Of a DNA stretch of 64,000 nucleotides, positions 16,867 through 25,241 are shown one piece after another. This DNA is from Arthrobacter ruber (lineage in GTDB: Bacteria > Actinomycetota > Actinomycetes > Actinomycetales > Micrococcaceae). Both the position numbers and the translations under genes were made by a program. Each line of letters starts with the position of its first letter. Positions within the stretch are counted from its first letter, which is position 1. Location: positions 248,001 through 312,000 of the forward strand of contig NZ_PPTH01000014.1 in NCBI RefSeq assembly GCF_002954225.1, given 5' to 3'. The notes under the pieces are model-generated. The model saw only the letters and a list, made by a program, of their open reading frames with translations. It was not told where the DNA came from and searched no databases.

Positions 16867-17802
16867 TCAGCCGCCGACGCGGATGTACACGCCGCCGGAG
16901 CCGAGCTCGGCGGGTGCGATCACGGTCGTGTTGCCGTTGAACCCGCCGTGCACGGCCTGGCCACCGCCGATGTAGACGGCGATGTGAGCCATGCCCATGC
17001 CGCCGTTGGCGTAGTAGATGAGGTCGCCCGGGATGGCCTCGCCGGCACTGACGGTCCGACCCAGCGAGAGGTAGCCTGCCGGCCAGCCGTGGAAGTTGAT
17101 GCCCGCTGCGGCGAGGGAGTTGCTGGCCAGGCGTGTGCAGTCCTGCATGACACCGAGCTGGCCCTTGGCTGCTGCGGCGATGGTCGCGGCAACGCCTGAC
17201 GACGCCCGAGGGGCGGGCGCGGGAGCGGGGGCCGGCGCGGGAGCGGGTGCCGGGGCAGGAGCCGGCGCCACTGCGGCAGGCGCAGCGACGGGTGCCTTGA
17301 CTGCCGCAACGGGAGCCGGCGCCTGCGCCACGGGGGCCTGGACGACCGGCGCCTGGACTGCTGCGACCGGAGCGGGAGCGGCCGGCGCCTGGACTGCTGC
17401 CACCGGAGCGGGAGCGGGCGGCGCCTCGGCGACAGGGGCCTCGGCGACAGGCGCCTCGACGACGGGGGCCTCGACGACAGGAGCCGCGGGTGCGACCACC
17501 GGCTTGGCGTTGACCTTGACCGGCGTCCGGTTGAAGGACACGACGGTCTCGGTGGACGCCACGACGGCGGCGCGGACCGACGACAGGGAGATGCTGGAGG
17601 CAGCGACGTCGCGCTGCGGCTGCAGGTCGGCGGCGTTGGCCGCGACACCGCTGGTCAGGACGAGGCCGGACGCCGCCGCGATGACGGCGGCCTGACGGCC
17701 CATCCCGCTCGCGTTGGACGTGACGGCGCTGGCGAGGGCGGAGAAGCTTGCGGTGTTCCGCGCTTCTCCCCGGTGGCGTGCGATTGTGGCGCGTGAAGAC
17801 AT
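16867..17802 (-). CDS. NlpC/P60 family secreted peptidoglycan hydrolase
   Basis: A 311-residue exported protein. The N-terminus has a long basic n-region and a signal helix near residues 36-57 (QAAVIAAASGLVLTSGVAANA) with a probable cleavage after ANA. Residues about 98-205 are a low-complexity Ala/Pro/Val linker (repeats of EAPV, QAP and AP). The C-terminal domain is NlpC/P60: catalytic Cys in VMQDCTRLASNSL, His in MAHIAVYIGG, and third residue in QAVHGG. Such cysteine peptidases cut stem-peptide bonds in peptidoglycan. The AP-rich linker likely spans the wall. It follows a paralogue by 24 bases, with a GGAG site, under a shared c-di-AMP riboswitch. Confidence 0.93.
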   Translation of the reverse strand: MSSRATIARHRGEARNTASFSALASAVTSNASGMGRQAAVIAAASGLVLTSGVAANAADLQPQRDVAASSISLSSVRAAVVASTETVVSFNRTPVKVNAKPVVAPAAPVVEAPVVEAPVAEAPVAEAPPAPAPVAAVQAPAAPAPVAAVQAPVVQAPVAQAPAPVAAVKAPVAAPAAVAPAPAPAPAPAPAPAPAPAPRASSGVAATIAAAAKGQLGVMQDCTRLASNSLAAAGINFHGWPAGYLSLGRTVSAGEAIPGDLIYYANGGMGMAHIAVYIGGGQAVHGGFNGNTTVIAPAELGSGGVYIRVGG

Positions 17803-17826
17803 GGGGTTTCTCCGAAAAGTGGGGGG

Positions 17827-18753
17827 TTAGCGAACGCGGACGAAGCTGGCGCCGGGGAGGTCCGACAGGCCGTGGAGGCCGGTGTTCATGCCGTTGAGGC
17901 CACCGCTGATGACCTGGCCGTTGCCGACGTAGATGGCGACGTGGCCACCGGTGATCACGAGGTCGCCCGGTGCGGGGCTCCCCACCACGTCACCGAACTG
18001 GAAGAACTGGCCCGGGGCGAGGTCTCCCACGGACTTGCCGACCGAGCGCAGCGCCTTCTCGACCATGGCGGTGCAGTCCTGCGGGGTGCCGATCTGGGCG
18101 TAGGCCGAACCGACCAGGCCTGCAGCGACGCCGGAGGACTGGGCAGGAGCGGCGGGGGCAGGTGCGGCCGGGGCAGGTGCGGCCGGGGCAGGTGCGGCCG
18201 GGGCAGGTGCGGGTGCGGGCTGCGCGGCTATAGGGGCCGGGGCAGCGGGGACAACCACTGTGGCCGGTGCGGGGGCAGGTGCGGCGACGACCGTCACCGG
18301 GGCGGCCGGTGCAGCCGCGGCAGGGGCAGCCGTGACAGGAGCCGGGGCGGGAGCCGGTGCGACAGGAGCCGGCATGGCGATGGCGGGCGCGGCCTCGACG
18401 ACGGGCGCCTCTACGACGGGCTCGGGAGCAGGTGATTCGACGACGGGCTCGGGAGCGGCGGTGACCTCGACGGCCACGCGGTCGAAGGAGACCGTTGCGG
18501 TGGCCGGGACTGTGACCTCGGCCGGGACGACCCGGTTCACGGTCAACGCTGCGGAGGACTGCACCTCACGCTCGGCGGTGGCTGCACCGTGGGCCGGCAG
18601 CCCGGCGGTCAGCACCAGGCCTGACGCGGCGACGATGACGGCTGCCTGGCGGCCGACGGATCCGGCGTTGGAGGTGACTGCTGTGGACAGGTTCGTCAGC
18701 GCACTGACGTTCCGGGCCGCACGATGGCGGCCCGGCGAAGAGCTTTTGGACAC
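17827..18753 (-). CDS. NlpC/P60 family secreted peptidoglycan hydrolase (paralogue, first of pair)
   Basis: A 308-residue paralogue of the next gene with the same layout: basic leader, signal helix with VIVAASGLVLTAGLPAHGA, a variable segment, an Ala/Pro linker near 110-205, then an NlpC/P60 domain with Cys in IGTPQDCTAMVEKAL, His in TGGHVAIYVGNG, and VISGG where the sister has VHGG. The missing third His may alter activity or specificity. The start is GTG 18753 behind GGGAGAGG. It is the first gene after the riboswitch, so cyclic di-AMP should control it most directly. The two genes are evidently an old tandem duplication that has diverged in the catalytic domain. Confidence 0.92.
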   Translation of the reverse strand: MSKSSSPGRHRAARNVSALTNLSTAVTSNAGSVGRQAAVIVAASGLVLTAGLPAHGAATAEREVQSSAALTVNRVVPAEVTVPATATVSFDRVAVEVTAAPEPVVESPAPEPVVEAPVVEAAPAIAMPAPVAPAPAPAPVTAAPAAAAPAAPVTVVAAPAPAPATVVVPAAPAPIAAQPAPAPAPAAPAPAAPAPAAPAPAAPAQSSGVAAGLVGSAYAQIGTPQDCTAMVEKALRSVGKSVGDLAPGQFFQFGDVVGSPAPGDLVITGGHVAIYVGNGQVISGGLNGMNTGLHGLSDLPGASFVRVR

Positions 18754-18772
18754 GTTGGATTGCCTCTCCCAA

Positions 18773-18936
18773 CGCCTGCGAGGTGAGCTGTCGGATTCGG
18801 ATGGGAGTCACCCGGCCGCTGCATGAAACAGCGACTTAACCCCAAGGATTTCTGTGAAGAAACCCGGAAATTGGTTCCCCCGCCTCTGCCATGCGATGGT
18901 GCGGACGGACCTCGAGCAATGGCAGAGCTAGGCGAT
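18773..18936 (-). promoter_or_regulatory. Cyclic di-AMP riboswitch (ydaO/yuaA type)
   Basis: Reading leftward, the leader closes with P1 CGCCT (18934-18930) / AGGCG (18777-18773). It contains the hairpin CTCTGCCAT / ATGGCAGAG and the conserved blocks GGCGGGGGAACCAATTT, CTTGGGGTTAAGTCGC and GGCCGGGTGACTCCC. It ends in ATCCGACAGCTCACCTCGCA, which is near-identical to the ydaO consensus 3' strand. This class binds c-di-AMP and usually turns cell-wall hydrolase genes off in actinobacteria. Downstream, CGTTGG and CCAACG flank GGGAGAGG, the ribosome-binding site of the first hydrolase gene, suggesting that structure there may also limit translation. Confidence 0.93.
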
Positions 18937-19080
18937 TTGCAGGAGGGTGCCGGATCTAGAGCGAATTTGGCACGAGATGAAAGCTACATCAGAAACACCG
19001 ATATGTCACATTACGGTCACGGACCGGTGTGTTCTTGATATCGGCGGCGATGAGGCGCACCCTGCCCCGCGGGTCGGGGA

Positions 19081-19779
19081 TCAGGGTGCGACGGCGACGA
19101 ACACGTGGGAGGCGACCACGGGCGGCAGCTCCAGGGCGCCCTCGACACCGGGCACGCGAACGGAGACATATCCGCCCACGGATTCCAGGTTCAGCTGCGC
19201 TCCGGGACGCAGGCCGCCCTCGTCGAGCTGCGTGAGGAGCTCCGGATCCACCTGGATCGGTTCCGCCAGTCGCACGAGCGTGACCTGCTTGTCAGGAGAG
19301 TAGGTGCCCATGGCGGACAGCAGGGTCACCACGCCGTCGGTGAACAGCTCGGACTCCACTCCCCCGATCGCCTCGAGTCCCGGAATGGGATTCCCGTACG
19401 GCGACTCCGAGGGCTTGCCGAGGAGTTCGTAGAGCCTGCGCTCCACACGCTCGCTCATCACGTGCTCCCAGCGGCAGGCCTCCTCGTGCACATAGGCCCA
19501 GTCGAGCCCGATGACGTCGCTCAGCAGGCGCTCCGCGAGGCGGTGCTTCCTCATGACCTCGGTGGCCCGACGCCGTCCCAGCCCGGTGAGCTCCAGGTGC
19601 CGGTCGCCGGAGACCACAACGAGGCCGTCGCGTTCCATGCGTCCGATGGTCTGGGAGACGGTCGGCCCCGAGTGGCGGAGTCGCTCGGCGATGCGCGCAC
19701 GGAGGGCGACGATGTTCTCTTCCTCGAGCTCAAGGATGGTCCGCAGGTACATCTCGGTGGTGTCGATGAGGTCCGTCAT
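19081..19779 (-). CDS. DtxR-family metal-dependent transcriptional regulator
   Basis: A 232-residue regulator with the DtxR/IdeR architecture. A winged helix-turn-helix spans residues 1-70 (LIDTTEMYLRTILELEEENI, then RLRHSGPTVSQTIGRMERDGLV as the recognition region). A metal-binding dimerisation domain follows, with RHRLAERLLSDVIGLDWAYVHEEACRWEHVMS, whose Cys, Glu and His are the classic ligands. An SH3-like C-terminal domain ends at about 230. With bound Fe2+ or Mn2+ it represses metal uptake genes. Length and domain set fit the iron- or manganese-responsive branch. It is divergent from serC across a 269-base gap. No target operator is evident in the window. Confidence 0.92.
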   Translation of the reverse strand: MTDLIDTTEMYLRTILELEEENIVALRARIAERLRHSGPTVSQTIGRMERDGLVVVSGDRHLELTGLGRRRATEVMRKHRLAERLLSDVIGLDWAYVHEEACRWEHVMSERVERRLYELLGKPSESPYGNPIPGLEAIGGVESELFTDGVVTLLSAMGTYSPDKQVTLVRLAEPIQVDPELLTQLDEGGLRPGAQLNLESVGGYVSVRVPGVEGALELPPVVASHVFVAVAP

Positions 19780-20048
19780 GCGGTTCAGCTCCTTGGTGCG
19801 GTGCGGGTGCGCGGCTGGTGTGCCTCACGCCGGTGAGGCAAGGCGCCGCCGCCGCGGCCTGATCCGCCCCACGCTCCCCAAGGTTAACCCATGCCGCAAC
19901 GGGCCCGGCAATCGACCCCCTCCGCCCGCCGGAAGACGCCGACGGCGCCGTTGGCCCCTTCCCGCAGGCAGGAGTTCACAAATGGAGGGGCCCGTGACAG
20001 CTGGGGCAGAATGAGGGCCGTACCCGCCGCCCAACAGCTGGAGCACCC

Positions 20049-21173
20049 ATGAACGACCTGCCCCGCATCCCCGGACACCTGCTGCCCTCGGACGGCCGCT
20101 TCGGCGCCGGCCCCTCCAAGGTGCGGAGGGGGCAGATCGACGCACTCGTGGCCGCCGGACCCTCACTGCTCGGGACGTCCCACCGCCAGGCGCCGGTGCG
20201 CGATCTCGTCGGACGCGTGCGCACCGGCCTCAGCACCTTCTTCGGCGCCCCCGACGGGTACGAGGTGGTGCTGGGCGTCGGCGGATCCACGGCGTTCTGG
20301 GACGTCGCAACCTTCGGTCTGGTGGAGCGGAAGGCGCAGCACCTCTCCTTCGGCGAGTTCGGGTCCAAGTTCGCCGCCGCGACCGACAAGGCGCCGTTCC
20401 TGGAGGGGTCGAGCATCATCACCTCCGAGCCGGGTACGCGTCCGGACCCCGCGGCGGAGACCGGGGTGGACACCTATGCCTGGCCGCAGAACGAGACCTC
20501 CACCGGCGTCGCCGCTCCCGTCCGGCGGGTCGCGGGCGCCGATGACGGAGCGCTCGTCGTCGTCGATGCGACGTCCGCAGCCGGAGGCCTGGACGTGGAC
20601 GTGTCACAGGCCGACGTCTACTACTTCGCCCCGCAGAAGAACTTCGCGTCCGACGGCGGACTGTGGCTCGGGCTCTTCTCCCCCGCCGCGCTCGAGCGCG
20701 CGGCGCGCATCGCCGCCGGAGACCGGTGGATCCCCGATTTCCTCGACCTGCAGACGGCCATCGACAACTCGCGCCTGAACCAGACCTACAACACGCCCTC
20801 GCTGTCCACGCTCGTCACACTCGAAGCGCAGGTGCAGTGGCTCAACGAGCAGGGCGGGCTGCCCTTCGCCGCCGGCCGCACCGCCGATTCCGCCGGGAAG
20901 CTCTACCGCTGGGCCGAGGCATCCGCCGTCGCGAACCCGTACGTCGCCCGCGCCGAGGACCGCTCCAACGTGATCGTGACCGTGGACTTCGACGACGCCG
21001 TGGACGCTGCACGCATCGCCGCCATCCTGCGGGCCAACGGGATCGTCGACGTCGAGCCCTATCGCAAGCTGGGCCGCAACCAGCTCCGCATCGCCACCTT
21101 CGTGTCGATCGAGCCCGACGACGTCTCGGCCCTGATCGCCTGCATCGACTTCGTGGTCGAGAACCTCCTCTAG
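20049..21173 (+). CDS. serC: Phosphoserine transaminase (actinobacterial type)
   Basis: A 374-residue PLP enzyme that converts 3-phosphohydroxypyruvate and glutamate to phosphoserine and 2-oxoglutarate in serine synthesis. It begins NDLPRIPGHLLPSDGRFGAGPSKVR and carries GTSHRQAPVR, TSAAGGLDVD and the PLP-lysine stretch VYYFAPQKNFASDGGLWLG, in which K is the Schiff-base residue. A late motif SNVIVTVDFDD and the closing region also match the actinobacterial SerC branch, which differs from E. coli SerC. GGAG lies 6 bases before ATG 20049. It is transcribed alone, rightward. Confidence 0.96.
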   Translation: MNDLPRIPGHLLPSDGRFGAGPSKVRRGQIDALVAAGPSLLGTSHRQAPVRDLVGRVRTGLSTFFGAPDGYEVVLGVGGSTAFWDVATFGLVERKAQHLSFGEFGSKFAAATDKAPFLEGSSIITSEPGTRPDPAAETGVDTYAWPQNETSTGVAAPVRRVAGADDGALVVVDATSAAGGLDVDVSQADVYYFAPQKNFASDGGLWLGLFSPAALERAARIAAGDRWIPDFLDLQTAIDNSRLNQTYNTPSLSTLVTLEAQVQWLNEQGGLPFAAGRTADSAGKLYRWAEASAVANPYVARAEDRSNVIVTVDFDDAVDAARIAAILRANGIVDVEPYRKLGRNQLRIATFVSIEPDDVSALIACIDFVVENLL

Positions 21174-21273
21174 GTCTCCGGGGCCGCTCGCCCACACCGG
21201 ACTCCGCACGGGCGAGCGGCACCCGCTGGTCTCAGGCCCCGAGTCCCGGGTCCCGGGCCTCTGGTCAGGGTCG

Positions 21274-21312
21274 CTGGTCCCTGGTCCCTGGTCCCTGGTC
21301 CCTGGTCCCTGG
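21274..21312. repeat. 7-bp tandem repeat
   Basis: Five perfect copies of CTGGTCC plus CTGG lie between serC and the DUF222 gene. Related GGTCCC-rich sequence precedes them. Confidence 0.95.
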
Positions 21313-21374
21313 ACAGGGCCGCGCGTTCTTATCCACATAAGCACCCTTGATCTCGGAGTAGAACGTGTGTTCTA

Positions 21375-21380
21375 TAAAAT
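21375..21380 (+). promoter_or_regulatory. Candidate -10 box for a leaderless transcript
   Basis: TAAAAT, in a local AT-rich patch, ends 6 bases before ATG 21387. Confidence 0.55.
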
Positions 21381-21386
21381 CGAGGC

Positions 21387-22889
21387 ATGGCTACAGCACC
21401 GATCGAGAGTGTCACTCGGGCAGGGAGCCCGCTCGAATCGGCGCGCGCCACCCTGTCCGATTGCGCCCGCGACCTGACGCGGCAGCACAGCGTTCTCTCC
21501 AGAGCAGACGCCCTCCGCCTCGTCGTCGACGTCGAGCAGGTGTCGAGGGTCGTCGACCATTTGCAGATCCTCGTCGCCCGTCTGGCCGATGAACACGATC
21601 TCGCTGATCACCAACTGCGCGGTCCCATTCTCGTCCCGGCATCCGTGCAGGCACAGCCAGGAGCAGCATCCCCGCCGGACCGGCCGGACAGGCCCGCTGC
21701 CAGGCTGCGGGACTGCGCGGAGTTCCTGCGGACCACGCTGGGAATCAGCGAGTCGGAAGCGAAACGGCGGCTGGACCTGGCCGAGGTCGTCCTGCCGGGA
21801 CTGTCACCCACGGGCGCGCCGACCCCTGCCGCGCTGGAGGCGCTCGGCGACGCCGTGGGTTCCTGCGTTATCAGTAGCCGCGCCGCGACCATTATCGTCC
21901 GGGCACTCAAGCGGGTACACGCCGTCGCGGCGCCGGAACAGCTCATGTCCATGGAGCACCACCTCACCCTGCAGGCAGCCCAGTCCGACGAGGACCTCCT
22001 GCGGGTCCTGGCTCACCGCTGGGAATCGGTGCTCGACCAGGACGGGCAGGAACCCACAGAGAAGATCCTGCGCGCCCGGCAGGGCGTCTTCCTCAAGGGC
22101 CGCCGTCACGGGCTGCATCTCCTGGAGATCGGCGCAACGGACGAACAGTTCGAGCACCTCGTCACCGTGATGAACTCGGCCACCAACCCGCGCAGGACCG
22201 TGAAGCATCCCGCCTCTCCGTCCGGTACGGCCGACGACGGCGGCAGTCCGGTGGCCACGGCCGTAGATGCCGCTCGTACCACGAGAGCCCAGGACATGCT
22301 CGAAGGCCTTGTCGCCGCCTGCAGGATCGCCCTGTCCGGCGATGGGCTCCCCGCAACGGGTGGGCACCGTCCGCAGGTCATGGTGACCATCGACTACCGG
22401 GACCTGCTGGAGCAGATGCAACGGGCTGGTTCAGCGGTGTTCTCGCAACAGATCAGTGCCAGGACCATCAGGAAGCTCGCGTGTGACGCCGAGATCATCC
22501 CGGTGGTCCTGGGCAGCAGAGGGCAGGTACTGGACGTCGGACGGGCTCAACGGCTCTTCCCTCCGCACCTCCGCCGTGCTCTGGTGGCTCGGGACAGAGG
22601 GTGCGCCTTCCCCGACTGTTCCATCCCCGCCAGCTGGTGCGAGGCCCACCACCTTCGGCCTTGGTCGTCCGGCGGCCGGACCAGCATCGACAACGGGGTC
22701 CTGCTGTGTTCGCGCCACCACCACGCCATCCATCAGGGCACGTGGAGCATCGAATCGCGCAGCGGCGTGCCCTGGTTCCTCCCACCCGTCCACCGACGAG
22801 GCATGGCCGGCCCGCGCAGGAACCTGTACTGGCAGGCGGGGCAGGCTGTCGATATCGAGCTCGCGCGGCAGACGGTTCCGCCGACATGA
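21387..22889 (+). CDS. DUF222 / HNH endonuclease domain protein (13E12-repeat family)
   Basis: A 500-residue protein. The first ~340 residues are a helical DUF222 region (for example TLGISESEAKRRLDLAEVVLPG). The C-terminal part is an HNH nuclease domain: RDRGCAFPDCSIPASWCEAHHLRPWSSGGRTSIDNGVLLCSRHHHAIHQ, with zinc cysteines, the HH pair and a closing H-x3-H. This family is greatly expanded in actinobacteria and was first known as the REP13E12 element of mycobacteria, where phage-like elements insert. The function is unproven and may be linked to DNA mobility or defence. The start ATG 21387 fits a leaderless promoter. Confidence 0.9.
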   Translation: MATAPIESVTRAGSPLESARATLSDCARDLTRQHSVLSRADALRLVVDVEQVSRVVDHLQILVARLADEHDLADHQLRGPILVPASVQAQPGAASPPDRPDRPAARLRDCAEFLRTTLGISESEAKRRLDLAEVVLPGLSPTGAPTPAALEALGDAVGSCVISSRAATIIVRALKRVHAVAAPEQLMSMEHHLTLQAAQSDEDLLRVLAHRWESVLDQDGQEPTEKILRARQGVFLKGRRHGLHLLEIGATDEQFEHLVTVMNSATNPRRTVKHPASPSGTADDGGSPVATAVDAARTTRAQDMLEGLVAACRIALSGDGLPATGGHRPQVMVTIDYRDLLEQMQRAGSAVFSQQISARTIRKLACDAEIIPVVLGSRGQVLDVGRAQRLFPPHLRRALVARDRGCAFPDCSIPASWCEAHHLRPWSSGGRTSIDNGVLLCSRHHHAIHQGTWSIESRSGVPWFLPPVHRRGMAGPRRNLYWQAGQAVDIELARQTVPPT

Positions 22890-22894
22890 CGTGG

Positions 22895-24199
22895 CTAGGG
22901 AGCGCCGTCCGCCGCACCGGCCTCGTGGTCGAGACGCAGGCGACGAGGCGCCGACCGGTCGTAGCGCAACCGCACGTCGTGGTAGCGCCATGCCCAGAAG
23001 ATCCCGACAGCAGCCGCGAGAAGACCCGACGCCGCTGCGACCCCCAGACTCCATCGCGGACCGAAGGCGTCGGACACCCATCCCACCACCGGCGCTCCCA
23101 GCGGCGTCCCGCCGAGGAAGATGGCGAAGTACAGGGCCATGACACGACCGCGCATCACGGGGGCGGTCGTGGTCTGGACATAGGCGTTGGCGCTCGTCAT
23201 CAGCGTCAGCGCGAACAGGCCCACCGGCACGAGGCTGAGTCCGAAGAGCCAGAGGTTCGGCGCGAGGGCGGCGAGGATGCACGCGAATCCGAAGGCCGCC
23301 GATGCACCGAACACGAAGCGCAGGCGCGGGCGGTCCCGCCGTGCCGAGAGCAGCGCCCCTGCCACGGACCCGATGGCCATGACCGAGGACAGTACACCGA
23401 ACACCCCGGCATCCTGCCCGAACTCCGTGCGTGCCATCGACGCGATGAAGACGGCGAAGTTGAGCCCGAAGGTGCCGACGATGAAGATCGCCAGCAATAC
23501 CACCATGAGGTCCGGCCTGTGGCGTACATAGCGGAACCCTGCGCGGATCCGGCCCTTGCCCGGGGTCTGGCGGGGCTGCTGGTTCAGCTCGGACGTGCGC
23601 ATGGCGAGCAGCACGTAGACCATGGCGCCGAACGTCAGGGCGTTGATCATGAACACCCAGCCCGGGCCCACACCGGCCGTCAGCAGCCCTGCGATCGCGG
23701 GGCCGATGAGGCGGGCACCGTTGAAGGACGCGCTGTTCAGAGCCACGGCGTTGGGCAGGTAGTCGTCGCGCACGAGCTCGGACACGAAGGCCTGCCGCGC
23801 GGGGGCGTCGAAGGCCGAGACGATGCCGAGTGCCAGGGCGAACGCATAGACGTGCCAGAGGACAGCGACATCGAGGAGGACCATCAGGCCGAGGCCCACG
23901 CCCAGGAGCGCCATCGCCACCTGCGTGACGGCGAGCAGCCGGCGGCGATCCACGGTGTCCGCGATCAGGCCTGCCCACGGCGCGATGATGAGCTGCGGCC
24001 CCAGCTGCAGCGCCATCACGATACCGAGGGCCGATGCGTTCTGAGGCGTGAGGATGTCGTAGACCAGCCAGTCCTGGGCGGTGCGCTGCATCCAGGTACC
24101 GATGTTGGAGATCAGGGCCCCGATGAACCAGAGCCTGTAGTTGTGGATACCGAGGGATCGGAAGGTGCTCAAGACACCCCTTCCCCGCTCCGGTGCCAC
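22895..24199 (-). CDS. MFS transporter (enterobactin-exporter/MdfA-like DHA family)
   Basis: About 434 residues with 12 helices, starting FRSLGIHNYRLWFIGALISNIGTWMQRTAQDWLV, a signature of the MFS_3 group that includes many putative drug or siderophore exporters. DRRRLLAVTQ after helix 2 and RGRVMALYFAIFLGGTPLG near helix 10 support this. The start is uncertain: GTG 24199 (VAPERGRGV) is 8 bases after the stop of the DUF3027 gene; TTG 24172, behind GGAAGGGG, is also possible. The frame is open to 24325, but that extension merely reads the DUF3027 repeats and is rejected. It forms an operon with csp and DUF3027. Confidence 0.9.
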   Translation of the reverse strand: MAPERGRGVLSTFRSLGIHNYRLWFIGALISNIGTWMQRTAQDWLVYDILTPQNASALGIVMALQLGPQLIIAPWAGLIADTVDRRRLLAVTQVAMALLGVGLGLMVLLDVAVLWHVYAFALALGIVSAFDAPARQAFVSELVRDDYLPNAVALNSASFNGARLIGPAIAGLLTAGVGPGWVFMINALTFGAMVYVLLAMRTSELNQQPRQTPGKGRIRAGFRYVRHRPDLMVVLLAIFIVGTFGLNFAVFIASMARTEFGQDAGVFGVLSSVMAIGSVAGALLSARRDRPRLRFVFGASAAFGFACILAALAPNLWLFGLSLVPVGLFALTLMTSANAYVQTTTAPVMRGRVMALYFAIFLGGTPLGAPVVGWVSDAFGPRWSLGVAAASGLLAAAVGIFWAWRYHDVRLRYDRSAPRRLRLDHEAGAADGAP

Positions 24200-24206
24200 A
24201 CGCCCA

Positions 24207-25232
24207 TCACCCGGCGTCGGGCCGTTCCGCATCGTCGGTCGAGAGGCTGTCGGTCGAGAGGCTGTCGGTCGAGAGGCTGTCGGTCGAGAGGCTGTCGGCC
24301 GAACGGCTGCTGGTTGGCTCCTCATCGGCCGGCCCGTCGGTCGGCTCCTCCTTGGCCAAGCTGTCGGCCACGCCGTCGTCAGTCGGCTCGTCGTCGCTCA
24401 GCTCGTCGCCGGCTGGCTCGTCCTCCGTCAAATCGCCCTCAACCAACTCGCCGTCGGCCAGCTCGTCCTCGGCTGGCTCGTCCCCAGCCAACTCGTCATA
24501 GGCCATCTTGCCGTCGGTTACTTCTTCATCGGCTGGCTCGTCATCAGCCGACTCGTCATCGCTCGGTTCATCGCCGGCCGAGGCGTCGGCGGTATCAGCG
24601 GATACCGCGACCTCGTCTCCGCGATCTGAGACCTCGGTCGCACTCTCCACGACGGCCCCGCCCTCTTGCTCGTCAATCACCACTGATGCGTCGGTACCGG
24701 ACCCGGCTGCATCATCGGCCAGGGACGTGGCGGCCGGGGACGTGTCGTCACCTAGGGACGCATCGGCAACGGGACCATCCGGCTCAGAATCCTCCGGGCG
24801 TACCCGCTCGGACCAGGGCAGCCACTCGGGCGCGATGAGTGATGCCGCCGAGGGCAGCAGACCGACCTCACACACCGTCACTTCCTTGCTGCGCGACACG
24901 CGAGCCACGCTGGCGTACCACTGCCACCCTCCGTAGCCGGGCAGGAAAGCCTCGAAACGGTGGGTGACGAGGCGCTCGCCCTCCACGACGGCGGACACGT
25001 GGCGACCGACCTGCGCCTCGGGGGCGACCTCGAGCACACCCTGGCGGGCACGCTCCACGGCGGCTTCGAGAACGACGTCGGACTTGGGGATACGGCGTGA
25101 TGCCCGGGGCTTCCGCACCGTCACCGCGGGTGCGGTCTCGGCATCACCGGGCACCGCATCGGCCCCGGCGGGCTTCGTCGAGGCATCGATCGGAGCGGTG
25201 CCGTCGGTGGTCTCCAGGTTGCTCGAGGTCAT
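24207..25232 (-). CDS. DUF3027 protein with a long acidic repeat tail
   Basis: A 341-residue protein. Residues about 45-150 are the actinobacterial DUF3027 domain: SRRIPKSDVVLEAAVERARQ, GRHVSAVVEGERLVTHRFEA and GYGGWQWYASVARVSRSKEVTVCEVGLLP. Its function is not known. From about residue 150 the protein is a disordered, highly acidic tail rich in Asp/Glu/Ser/Ala (DEPADEE, DELAGDEPAED and so on), ending in near-perfect SLSTD repeats. It lies 9 bases after the cold-shock gene and before an MFS gene, the conserved order in actinobacteria. The tail is far more repetitive than the domain and probably varies in length between strains. Confidence 0.9.
   Translation of the reverse strand: MTSSNLETTDGTAPIDASTKPAGADAVPGDAETAPAVTVRKPRASRRIPKSDVVLEAAVERARQGVLEVAPEAQVGRHVSAVVEGERLVTHRFEAFLPGYGGWQWYASVARVSRSKEVTVCEVGLLPSAASLIAPEWLPWSERVRPEDSEPDGPVADASLGDDTSPAATSLADDAAGSGTDASVVIDEQEGGAVVESATEVSDRGDEVAVSADTADASAGDEPSDDESADDEPADEEVTDGKMAYDELAGDEPAEDELADGELVEGDLTEDEPAGDELSDDEPTDDGVADSLAKEEPTDGPADEEPTSSRSADSLSTDSLSTDSLSTDSLSTDDAERPDAG
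24234..24308. repeat. 15-bp tandem repeat inside the DUF3027 gene
   Basis: Four perfect copies of GTCGGTCGAGAGGCT (24234-24293) and one diverged copy (24294-24308) encode tandem SLSTD at the C-terminus of the DUF3027 protein. Confidence 0.95.
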
Positions 25233-25241
25233 GAGGGAAGC

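Noticed and set aside
21274..21312. CRISPR-like array
   Set aside because: A 7-bp unit with no spacers. No CRISPR array or cas gene is visible anywhere in the window.
24200..24325. N-terminal extension of the MFS protein with TASRP repeats
   Set aside because: It reads the DUF3027 coding repeats in another frame, and the MFS family starts near FRSLGIHNYRLW.
24141..24629. Plus-strand frame with repeating VGREA and a hydrophobic LVxGxL pattern resembling pentapeptide repeats
   Set aside because: It is the exact antisense of the DUF3027 repeat tail; the periodicity comes from those repeats.
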